Of a stretch of DNA of 64,000 bases, positions 21,001 through 41,770 are shown in pieces; positions within the stretch are counted from its first letter, which is position 1, and every line of letters begins with the position of its first letter. The notes below the pieces were generated by a model that was not told the DNA's origin, ran no database searches, and saw nothing but the letters and a program-made list of their open reading frames with translations. The stretch is taken from assembly GCF_036669915.1 (NCBI RefSeq), contig NC_089320.1, positions 5,561,491 through 5,625,490 of the forward strand, read 5' to 3'. Position numbers and translations under genes: made by a program. Source of the stretch: Pocillopora verrucosa. Lineage: Eukaryota; Cnidaria; Anthozoa; Scleractinia; Pocilloporidae.

Positions 21001-24000
21001 TTATAATCCCGCAGTTCCTGATCATAGTCATCTGACTCGTCTCCACCCATCTCATACGACGAGCGGTAACGAGCATGGCCTTTCTGGTGGTAACCGCTGC
21101 CCTCAGGATAGTCATAGTTGCCGCCGCTTCTATGCCAAGGTCGGTGATTAGACATCTCGCGCCTCATCATCCCACGTCCTCCTCGACCTCTATCCCACCG
21201 ATTATCATAATACCCAGGGCCGATGCCTCTGCCTCGTGTTCTGGGGGATGATGGTTCGTATCTCCGGCTACTGCTGCTGCTGTCAGACGGGGCCGAACGC
21301 TGCAAGGCGTCGTTAAAAAGTTGTCGGCTATCGCGACTAACAAATTCAACCTGGATCATCAAGACAACATAGGATAAACCTCATGAGAAATCGTTCAAAT
21401 AGACATATTTTTTCGACTAAACGTTATCTCTGCAGTTGGACCACTCTAAAGCTGGTTAAGGTGAGAATTATTCTTGTTGCTTACGAAAACAACTATTCTT
21501 AAGACAGTTTACCCTGTATGGAAACCATTTTAGGGGATGAGAAAATAATCAAGTAAAAAGGCAAGAGATAACGAAACATTACAAAAACATAACTTCAAGT
21601 AATTTATACCAAGCACTACCGAACGTATTTCATAACGAGGTTGCAATTCAACACAAAGTGAGGGTGTTTCTACTTAGCACCTGGGCAAATAAGAGAAACC
21701 AATACCACTCACTAACATCTACTACATCCTAAGGGCAGTCACACAACATTGCAATAAAATAGTTTGGATCAATATCAGTATCTGGGCAACTGCCCACCTA
21801 CCCCTCCCCTAACCCAACATTAACCCTAACTTGTCATCAATTGACTGTTGTTGGGTTAGGGGAGGGGAGGGGAGGGGAGGGGTAAGTGGGCAGTTGCCCA
21901 GATACTGCTATTGATCCAATAGTTTTTCTCCAAGAGGCCACTCTTACCTTCACACGCCTTCCAAACATAGATCTACCCTTCATCTCTCCTTGAGCAATGC
22001 TGGCAGACTCCACGCTGTCAAAACTCACCAGGGCCTGCTCTCGATGATAATTCACTACCACCTTGGTGACACGCCCATATCGACTGAAGTGTCTCTCGAT
22101 CTGCTGCTCACTTAGATCCCCAATCATCCCCACCCAGATGGTGTTAATGGGGGACACCTTACCAAAACCAACCTGGAACAGAAATAGTTCAAGATGAATG
22201 AGAAACAAGTTTGATAGCCTCAAAGATGAGTAAAAATGTTCCATTTTTACTGGCTTAGTACAAACTACAGCCAGACTTTTGCTTCAAAATAAGTTTCTGC
22301 AATGCAAGCTTAACCTTTCAACGCCCAGAAGTGATTAACATGTAACTTCTCCCCATAAATATCCATACACCATCCAGAAAACAGGTAATGACAATACTCA
22401 AACCTACAACCAAATTCTTGTACCCAATTTTGAAATTAGTCACAAAAATTTAAAGAAGAAAATATGTAGCAGCTAGAGGGGATAATTTAAATCAGTTCTT
22501 GGGAGTAAAAAGGTTACAGATGTGCTAATAATCCATACAGTTCGGCAAACTTGGGTTGTAGAGTTTGAATAGCACATTACAAAATGATCCCCAGGATGCA
22601 TGCTTAAAGTGTAACTTGAATACTCTGGAAACTGAAATATTTGCTTGTTCCATGTGTGTGATGAGGAAAATTTGCATTTTGTCTCTTACATCACTTGGTC
22701 TTTCATAACTGATTTAGCAAATGGTTTGTTTTAAGTACCAAGAGGCTTCTGAATGTCACATTGGAACATTTCTCATAAATGGTGCTGTTACAAGTTTGAT
22801 GCTTTGTGGGAGGAGAATTTACTCATGATTCTCAGTGAAAAAAACAAGCTTAATATCATAACAGCTACCTTACATCCTGACATCCAACAACATGAATCAT
22901 TAAATTCAGAACGTAAAAAAGTCAGCATATTTACACATAATGTTTCAGAAGCACAAAGACAATAACACAAATAAGAAGACACGACGCAATGTTTCATGAC
23001 CGGTACCTTGACTCTATTCCTGCCGACAAATTCTCTGTCCATTCGTCTTCGTGCCTGTATGGCACTGCTGAGCTCAACAAATTGAATAAAGGCATAAGGA
23101 TTGTTTCCAGTCTGTTTCTTGATATCAACATCCTACAACAGAGGAGGTTTCATAAGTCCTTGCTGGACCATTTTAATGTACAAAATGATTATTTTCTTCT
23201 TCGTCTCATTTTATTCTTGACTAAAAATTCTTAGGATTGCTTGAATGTTTCTATGTTATTTTTTAGTGCCTGGTTGTTCGGATGGTGGATAACACTAACC
23301 ACTGCATATATCTCAAAATTTGTAACTGGGGGATAGCACAAATGCAGTATGTTTAGTTAACACTCATCCGCTGGACTGCATTATCAGCCCTTTAACAGCA
23401 AGGCTCAGGCTATTATTGTATTATCTTGCTTATGCCACCTTCGGCAGATATTCCAAAACATTCATTGAGTTAACATGGTAAACTTACCACAATTTCACCA
23501 TATCTCTCAAATGCTTCCTTAAGATCAGAGTATGTTGTTGACTTTTCAATGTTCCCAACAAACAGAGTGCGAGTACAACCAGCATCAAACTCTTCATCCA
23601 TCAAGGAACTGGCATGTGCGCGATGACGAGAGTGTTCACTGCTATCATAGCGCTCAGCTGGGAAAAGAAAAGTATTACAATCAAACTATTTCAATCCTCT
23701 TCTAGGCAAAACAAATGACAAAAAAGTAAACACATGTGTAGTAAGTCCAGTGAAATGTCAGATATTAGAATCAGAATCACACAACTCCATTCTTCTCCAC
23801 TGAAAGATGATGTTATTCAGTGAATGCACAGGCATACTCAAAGGAAAGGTCTATAAGTGCTCCCAATGGAATCAAAACTACAACATTCAGAGATGTAGTT
23901 TGAATACTCAACCACTGAGCTAAAGGAGACCAATAGTTGGCTTGGCCATTCCTCCCATAAGCAAAATGGATGAGACAACACATTCATAATGGTTGATGCC

Positions 24001-27000
24001 ATAAAAAGTCTGATCCTAAAACTAACTTTGCCAATACTGAAGATCCATCTCAGAACCAAGGAACGGCTTGCCACGGCAAGCTTCAAGACTTCTTTCAGCA
24101 TCTTCAGGTCTAACAAAAATCAAAATGAAAAAACTGTAAGTAAACCCTACATGATTGAATGGTTGATTGAACGAGCTCTTTTTCCTTTTACTCCCCTAGG
24201 TGGCCAAGATAGAATTTCTCCTTACAATATCAATGCAATATAAAGCAGACAAATTGATAAGAATAGAGATAAATATCAGCAGGGGAACTAACATCATAAG
24301 AATTGTGTCACAGACAGTAAGGAGAATTATTAAAGAAATTTTGGGATTGAAAGGGTTAAAACTCCACAATTTGTTAGTAAGGTTGATTTCCTCAAATAAA
24401 AGCATGATGGGTTCAGAAGCTTATTTAAATAGAAGTTTTATATGGAGAGTTCATTATTCACCTTCTAAATTGTACAATAGCATATCTGCTGGTTCCTTGC
24501 CCATTTACAGAAATACGTGTCACATCCCCATGCTTTTTAAACTCGTGGTAAAGACCATCACGGACACCACTATCTACAAAACCAGAGAGGACAGATTAGC
24601 TCATTTAATTAAAACAATCCTAAAAATGTTATGATACTTAACAATTATTCACCAAACTGGAGAAGACCATAGGTGGATATTTACTGAACTGCAAAACAGG
24701 ACCAATCACAGAGCATAGTTTAGATATCATAAGGTGAAGTTGATGAGATTTAATAGATAGTACACCTTGTATGATTGAACAAAAGATAACATACAATTTG
24801 CCTTCCTTGTGAAACCATAAATTACTTAATACCTACCTCCAGATCTCAATGAAATATTCCTCAAACAAAGAGCCGATGTTCTGTTTGTACTCTGAGGTAC
24901 TTCTGCCGGTGGTGCTGCATTCCCATGTGCACTTCCAGCCCTGCTATCTTCCTCGCTGCTGCTACTGCCACTTGAACTGGCAGACTGACTCCCACTATGG
25001 CTGCTCTCACTTCCACTCTCACTACCGCTGGTGCGATCTGGACTGGGCTCCTGATCACGATATGCTTCTAAACAAAGAATGATGATAGATGTGGTTTTGT
25101 TAACATTGGGTCATAATTCGTTTTCTTTCTTTAATGCAAAGGCACAACTTTGATCAACTCTCACAGATCACTGTCAACTGTCCACAAACCACATCTACTA
25201 AACACAATCTACCTGACAACATTATGACTGCTTGCAAAAGGTGACATATTACATTTCACAGGATACAAGTACTATCATGCACATCAGCAGGAGCCATGCT
25301 CACTATTTCATGACATGCCTTCATGAACTCACCAGGTAACTTGTGAGTATTTCGGCGAGGTTCATGACTATAGGGTTGACGCCGATGATCTCCACTACTA
25401 CGAGGTCTTGATCGGCTTGCAGTGCCTCCTCCTTTAGCGGAAACCCTAGAGGATCCAGTTTCATCTTCACTGTAATCATCTTGGTAAAAAGCTTGCGATC
25501 GACCATTGTAACGTCCATCAGGTCCACTACTGTGAAAAACAAACCTAAATTAACTTTGTTCAACTAAATAATAATAATAGTTTAGACAATAACTATTTGT
25601 GATTACAGTGTATTTTTTCATTATTTCCTCCATAATCTTTCACCCACCCCTCTTTTCAAGTGTTAGAAGTAAAGCTTCACATTTTAAGCTTACATAGTCA
25701 GCTTAAAGAATTACTCATTCCCAGAGGTGCCTAAAACAACACTGTTCTCTAAAAGTAATAATCAGGTCAACCAGGTGTATATTTGAATGAGTAAAATACT
25801 AACCTGATTGAATACAACCCTAACTGGGCTTCATACCCAAGAACACCACACTTCACAAGAACTCTTCAATGTAAATAATTTTTTTATTTAAGGTCATCCC
25901 CACTGAGATCCGCTGGTCACAAAGAGATAACACTTACAACACATGAAGACCATAAAACTTTTAAGCCACAAAACACTCCCTACACTCCATACAATGATCG
26001 AGGCAATTTGAGATATTCAAAGGCTAGCATGGTTCTGTACAAAGATTTATTTCAATAGACTTTCACAAGTTAACTTGGTCTGATCCAAATAGGACATAGA
26101 AGATGGCGAAAATGCTCAAAGACAACATTGATGTCAGACTGAGACAAGATCAAATAGGAGAGGCAGCAAGTCAGGTTTGCTAAGGATGAAATCCTGTTGT
26201 TTCACAGCCAAATACACTTGAAGGATTCAATGCCACTTTTCATGGAAAAACTTCACCACAGCTTTAATGTATGAGGAACTTTATTGTGTTGATAACCTCA
26301 CATCCACGGAGGCTGTTTATCCAAGTTGCTTGAAAAAAATCCCATATTCCACAATCTCTTCCTTTATCCATACACATTTAGAGCCTCTCTAAAAACATCT
26401 GTAATCCAGAAAGAAGTTTGCATAAACCATGTTCTAAATCCTGAACTTCCCTCAATGTTTTCCACGTCATACTTTCTAGACCAAATGACAAAACATCTTT
26501 TGTGGAATTGCTAACAATCTTGGTTGAGGAGATTTTGGTAAAAACTCTAAGCAATTGTTGGAACTTAACAGTAACACTGATGAGTCATTCCTTATTGAAC
26601 AAACAGGGTCAGTAATTTGGGAAATTTAAACATTTACAGACAAAGGTTACTTCACTAAGAGATGACCAGCTGAAACTGTGTTAAGACAGGATATGACCAT
26701 CAGTATAGAGCTGTGATTGAAACAGACATTCACGAAAAACAGCATGATCAGTTACTGGTGGCACCATCTGTAACAGACAAAAGAAAAGCCAGCAATCCAA
26801 ACCTACAACTTGTGATCTATTAGATGCCTGGACAATTGGAATTGATAATCATGCTTCATCTGTGGAATGGAACTTGACACCACACAAGATGAAAGCCACA
26901 CAAATCAATGGCCAAACTTGGAAAAATTCATCCACAAACTTGAAATTAAAGCTGTAAGTTTGATGTAGTCTTGATCCACATAACTGACAGTTTTCTTCTC

Positions 27001-28678
27001 TTCCACAGAGATGCACTACTTTACCATACAATCTTGAAATGTTTCACTTGTTCCTTGTCCAACTAATTCAGGGAGTGTTATTGTAAATGTTGTACGTGTA
27101 AAAATCTCTCCTCTAATGTTGTTAATCCAATAACATCAGGTAATCATAGATTAGAAATCACTTGTTGCGTTTCACATCCTTAAACCTTTCCAAGTTGACA
27201 TCTCCACAAGGTGACATTTCTTTCAAGCTGTTGTCCTTGCAAACACACTTTCTTTTCCAAAAATTCCACATCATTTTATCTGAGTTGCAGTGACATCCTT
27301 GTTTTCCAGAAGTAAAATGCCAAGAGGGATGAGGCTACCAGATCTTGATCAATAATTATTTGAATTCTGTACACCACAATTCACCAGCATGTAGCCAAGT
27401 AAAGGAGTTAAAGCACTGTGAATGTGTTTCAATACAAATGTTTTGCTATCTTTGAGAAACCACACCATACCATAAACCATACAATGCATCTTGTCCCAAA
27501 TACTTACAGTATTTTCCTCTAACACGCCAACGTTTTAACTATCCACACGAGGCCGCCATCACTAAAAAGCCCTTACACATATGAAATATCTCATGAACCT
27601 TTTCACTTACCCCTCCGGTCTTCTCTCAAATCGCCGTCTTTGTGCGGGCGATCCCGGGGCTGTGTTACCCGTAGGTCTCGAGGGAGGGTCCGTATGCCCG
27701 TGCAGCCGGGAGATATTACCCGCATTGCCCGGCTCGTTGTAATCAGTTCGCATTTCGCGGTCACCGATTCGATTCACAGATTCGTGCGCTTTGGTAGCGC
27801 TTCGAATATCCACGAAATCTACAAAAGCTGCTCTTCCTCCTTCTGCGCTACGTTTTGGCAAGATTTTGACGCTTTCTACCCGGCCATATCTACGAGATAA
27901 AAAGAAGCGAAGAGATAGTTTAAGCAGCACAAAAAGAAAGCGAAACTAGCGTTTGGTGACGTGGAACACGAAACTTCCGGGAAGCCAACGGGGCGGGTGT
28001 TAAAAGAAATTGAAAATCACTTTCCTAACTTCTCTTAAACTTTTCACAGGCGTATATCCACGTTTATTCTTTCAGAGACTCAATCCTGACGTCTAACTGC
28101 AATCCTATTTATTTACTTTGCAATACAACGCGAAAAACTCCCAAAATGACGGGATCAAAACAAGTAATTTTAACTTGTAAGCTACTACCGTTCCGACAAC
28201 ACCAGAACTTTCTATTATCATGTAGGGCATGTCAAACGCGAAGACGGAATTTCAAGCAATAATTAAAAGAAGCATTGTTTCATGTCTTGATCAATCTCAA
28301 AATAAAGTGGAGAAGATTAAAAGGCAATTTAAAGATCAACCGAGCTAAAACGTAGATAATCTTCTGGCGTTACTACAAGCCTTTAACATCACCTAAAACA
28401 TAGAATATATTTTCCAAGTAACAGCTGGGCAAAAGAGAATAAAACCAAGCTTGTCGATTCAAGATACGGCAAAATAACCCTCAAACGAAAAAATTGAGTG
28501 GACGAGCGGCATCAACACGACCAAGGTGCGAATTTTAGAACAAATAGGAGTAAGATGAACTCAAGCGCGCCAAAAGTCGACGATAAGAGTCTTACCGAGT
28601 GAAGTGCTTGACTATTTCTTCTTCTCTGATGTTTTCCGGAAGGTTTCCGACCCACAAATGGCGGGTTTCACGCACCAT
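18047..28678 (-). CDS. SPEN: Spen/SHARP-type RNA-binding corepressor, 4 RRMs plus SPOC, 12 coding exons, complete
   Basis: Coding exons in order: 28678-28596, 27889-27611, 25529-25333, 25067-24837, 24573-24462, 24109-24027, 23657-23488, 23132-23007, 22172-21948, 21350-19302, 18748-18590, 18175-18047. They join to 1280 residues. RRM1 (RNP2 LWVGNL at 8-13), RRM2 (LCLRNI at 253-258, RYAIVQF at 293-299), RRM3 (TLFVGNI at 359-365, YAFIQFV at 398-404) and RRM4 (TIWVGMI at 438-444) are followed by an Arg/Ser/Asp/Glu-rich region coded by one 2-kb exon, a Pro run near 968-980, and a C-terminal SPOC domain from about 1110 (YPVVWQGLLALK, RIAQRMKLE, LLLALPCGRD, LMVVVASV). Spen proteins bind RNA in the nucleus and recruit SMRT/NCoR-type corepressors through SPOC, acting in Notch and nuclear-receptor signalling. 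N-terminal RRMs follow vertebrate SPEN more than RBM15, but the protein is about a third of human SPEN length, lacking the giant middle. Confidence 0.96.
19914..19956 (-). repeat. Proline-codon tract in the long Spen exon
   Basis: The plus strand is a G-rich run (GGAGGTGGGGGTGG type) that reads on the minus strand as about a dozen consecutive Pro codons, Spen residues about 968-980. It is likely to vary in length between individuals. Confidence 0.7.
21780..21903. mobile_element. Fold-back element, copy 2, with GGGGA expansion in one arm
   Basis: Left arm ATCTGGGCAACTGCCCACCT continues CCCCTCCCCTAACCCAACA to 21819; the right arm from 21848 is its reverse complement and reaches 21903. The right arm has extra GGGGA units (21857-21882). 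It lies in Spen intron 9. Confidence 0.75.
22311..22516 (-). mobile_element. MITE-like element, family 1, reverse copy in Spen intron 8
   Basis: Starts AACCTTTCAACGCCCAGAAG and ends GGGAGTAAAAAGGTTA. It carries GATTAACATGTAACTTCTCCC and ATGTAGCAGCTAGAGGGG, the reverse complement of the family-1 core. Confidence 0.6.
23855..23930 (-). mobile_element. tRNA-derived element in Spen intron 6
   Basis: On the minus strand the order is TTTAGCTCAGTGGTTGAG (A-box region), a CATCTCTGAATG anticodon-arm-like stretch and GTAGTTTTGATTCC (degenerate B box). It resembles a tRNA gene but the T-arm is altered, which suits a SINE head or pseudo-tRNA. Confidence 0.55.
24183..24361 (-). mobile_element. MITE-like element, family 3, in Spen intron 5
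   Basis: Starts CCTTTTACTCCCC and ends GGATTGAAAGGGTTAAA; shares ATTTCTCCTTA and CAGACAGTAAGGAGAATTA with 11187-11400. Confidence 0.6.
25534..27606 (-). other. Spen intron 2, non-coding
   Basis: About 2.1 kb between exons 2 and 3 of Spen. No exon, repeat family copy or RNA gene was recognised; open frames here have no motif. Confidence 0.4.
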
Positions 28679-29011
28679 CCTGTTGAATAATATCTTCTAC
28701 TACTTTGCAAAGGCTATTCGATCATTATTACGCAAAAAAACAGTCATACAAAAACACATTTTCGTTAAACTTTCGAATCCTCAGGTAAAACAGATTGGTA
28801 GCGTTTTTTATTTGCAAAGGCTTCTGGGAGAGGCTGCAGTGGTGTTATATAAAAACACCTCTGATTGGTTCATCTTAAGGTTACTGTTCTTTTGGCCAAT
28901 AGTATCTTTTGCTTTATTTTTGGAGTATTGAAGTGTTCATTAGTCTCCACGCAAATGCTAGATTATTCACTTTGCCCCGTCAGTGAATCTTGGAAACAGG
29001 CTCTGTCAACG
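28679..29011. promoter_or_regulatory. Divergent promoter region between Spen and enolase, with probable non-coding first exon of enolase
   Basis: The Spen ATG (minus) is at 28678. On the plus strand a TATATAAAA box lies at 28846-28854, an inverted CCAAT (ATTGG) at 28864-28868 and a direct CCAAT at 28896-28900. A strong donor (CAACG followed by GTAAGT) follows 29011, and acceptors occur before the enolase ATG (after 31238 or 31304). A 5'-UTR exon ending at 29011 that splices to the first coding exon of enolase is therefore inferred. A short shared region would then drive both genes. Only the motifs are seen directly; the start sites are inferred. Confidence 0.4.
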
Positions 29012-29406
29012 GTAAGTTTAATTTTTACTTTTTACATGTGTTCTTATTGACGAGCGTTTATGTCTATTACCGAAAGATTTTCACGGTAGGTCAGAATTTT
29101 TTGCATTTTCTTGGACAGTTCAAATGGGTGATTCCATTGACGCCTCAGAGCCCTCCCTGGGAACAATTTAAGTATTTCTTCGATCAGCTAAATAAATCCT
29201 TTTGTAGTCTTAACTGAAACACGAGTTTTTGTGTTGTCATTTAAATTGTCAACCTGCAGCTCAAGTGTACGTTCATGGAGCGTTCCATTTCCTCTTTAAT
29301 CACAAGACAGAGATCACCTGATTCACTGCACGTTTACATTCCAAAACCCTTCATTGCTTTTATTTGTTTATTATACAAATAACTCTGACGTCTGCTCAGG
29401 GGCTTT

Positions 29407-30272
29407 GAATACAGTTTGTTCATTTTACTTTGCAAATTAAATTTATTTTATGTGTTCGCCACTCCCAAAAACCTTGGGATCTTGCGAAAAAACCGGATGA
29501 TGTAACCTTTATCGGGAAATTGCAAAGCCATCCCAAATAACTTCCATTTATTTACACCTTTTCATTACCATCATTTTAGTGGAAGCTGCAGTCGACAAGA
29601 TTATTCTTTTTCCAAGCTCAGTAGATATGATTGCAGATGATCTCAAATGTATTTAGTTCAAATCCCACTAATTGTGATCATTGCACTTTTGGGAAAAGAA
29701 AAAGGAAAGAATAAAAACTGCAGAATCACTGAAGCTAATGGTGCAGAAATTACTTCTCCTCATATTTTAGATATGACAGATTGTAATTTTGAATCAAAAG
29801 GTCCCCCTTAAAAGTTACCTTATAAATCAGGTATACTCAAGAATACAGTTTGTTCATTTTGCTTTGCAAAGTTAAATTTATTTAATTTGTTCACCACTCC
29901 TTAAAACCTTAGGATCTTGCAAAAAATACTGGATGATGTAACCTTTATCAGGAAGTTACTAAGCCATACTAAGTAGCTTCTATTTATTTACACCTTTTCA
30001 TTTCTATCATTATTATGGATGCTGCAGTCGACAGGGTTATTCTCTTTCCAAGCTCAGGAAATAACATGATTGCAGATGATCTTAAATGTTTTTAATTCAA
30101 ATCCCACTAACTGTGATCATTACACTTTTGGGAAAAGAAAAAGGAAAAAACAAAAACTGCAGAATCACTGAAGCTAGTGGTGCAGAAATTACTTTTCCTC
30201 CTATTTTAGATATTACAGATTGTAATTTTGAATTGAAAGGTCTCCTTTAAAAGTTGTCTTATAAATCAGGTG
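29407..30272 (+). repeat. Direct tandem duplication, two copies, 434-bp period
   Basis: Copy 1 (about 29407-29835) and copy 2 (about 29841-30272) align along their length, both opening with GAATACAGTTTGTTCATTTT and passing through matching blocks such as GGATGATGTAACCTTTATC, GCTGCAGTCGACA and GGGAAAAGAAAAAGGAAA. They differ by scattered substitutions and small gaps, so the duplication is not recent. It lies in the inferred first intron of enolase. No coding potential is seen. Confidence 0.85.
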
Positions 30273-30504
30273 TTTTTAATTAGCTATAGTTTGTGATGTG
30301 CTGTCTGAAAAAGCAGGGCCAAGTAAATCTTTCTAAGTCAGTGATATGTGTTATAGCAGAGCTTGCAGAGCGTAGCCCCATTATTATACAAAATAGTAGT
30401 AACCCATCAAGCCGAAAAAAATTTGGATGTATGACCCTCCGACCATACAAGGTGCTACTTTTAACATGCTTGGTTAACCGTACCTTGGGCACACCAATGC
30501 CACG

Positions 30505-30640
30505 GCTTTGTCCAGTAGTCCAGTGGTCAGTGCACTGGGCTCCGAGTCAGATGACCTGGGTTCTAGTCCTGGCTGGAGCAATGCATTGTGCCCTTGAGAC
30601 GTGCGGGAAAAAAAAAATGCGAGCTCCACTTTTAGGCTTG
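30505..30640 (+). mobile_element. tRNA-derived SINE-like element
   Basis: An A-box-like stretch (CCAGTGGTCAGTGCACTGG, from 30520) is followed by a B-box GGGTTCTAGTCC at 30558-30569, then a non-tRNA body and an A-rich run near 30605. The internal Pol III promoter layout and A-rich end fit a SINE rather than a working tRNA. Confidence 0.6.
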
Positions 30641-31021
30641 GCTAAATCTATATATTATATTTGATGTGGGTTATCTATTGAATAATGAATTTGTATTAAT
30701 TAGTCAACATCCAGCGATCAATCATAGTGTTATCTGCTCTATATCTCTCTCTTGCATAATTTTTTTTTTAGTTGGGAGGGGAGAGTTTGCAGCAGTATCA
30801 AGATAATTTCTTTTTGGATTTAGAGTTTGTACCCAAGTGTTTGTTGTGCTGAATGGAATGATATTCCTAACATCCTCCCAGTCCTTGGTGGGAAGAGTTG
30901 TATTATCCTCATGTCAACGTTACGCTTTGAGACATTGTTTATCCACCACCCCTGTCCTCGCTGGAGAAGGTGATTTCCTTTCACCCTTTTTAAAATTCTC
31001 CTCTCTCTCTGCTTTTGTGTG

Positions 31022-31163
31022 CTAACCCTTTGATGCTGGAATCACACATTAATGTCCCAAGAATTACGGTAATGATCACCGTGGTTAGCACCTTAGGAAA
31101 TGTGTAGAGAACAGTATGGAAAATATGTGTACTGATGTTATGATGTCATGGTGTAAAGGGTTT
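31022..31163 (-). mobile_element. MITE-like element, family 2, shortened reverse copy upstream of enolase
   Basis: Starts CTAACCCTTTGATGC and ends GGTGTAAAGGGTTTG; carries GGTAATGATCA and GAACAGTATGGA. The middle is deleted relative to other copies. Confidence 0.5.
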
Positions 31164-31309
31164 GTCTCTTATTTTCCCGTTTCCTCCATATTTTTTAGGT
31201 AATGATGAAAAAAAGTTTCATAATTTTTCTCTTTACAGCTAATGACATAATGATTTATTTTAGGGTTTAAAAGAAAAACTGATCATGAATTTTTTTTTTG
31301 GAAGGAAAA

Positions 31310-41618
<10,309 letters not shown>

Positions 41619-41734
41619 ACCAAAAGGCAGGATGAGAGCAAATGAAGTGGGAATTGTGAAGCTCTGTCAAGATGGCTTGCCAATGGCTGGAATGATAAAT
41701 GTGGTAGACAATGTGTCAAATGACAAGCATTTTA

Positions 41735-41740
41735 AATAAA
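41735..41740 (+). terminator. Polyadenylation signal of enolase
   Basis: AATAAA lies 117 nt after the stop; a second at 41765-41770 is an alternative. Confidence 0.6.
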
Positions 41741-41770
41741 GTTAAAAGAAGAGAAAACACAACAAATAAA

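Noticed and set aside
20103-21035. Several long plus-strand open frames
   Set aside because: They are antisense shadows of the 2-kb Spen exon, created by its biased Arg/Ser/Glu codons.
23855-23930. Possible functional tRNA gene
   Set aside because: The B box is degenerate (TTTTGATTCC) and no complete cloverleaf could be paired by eye; a SINE head is more likely.
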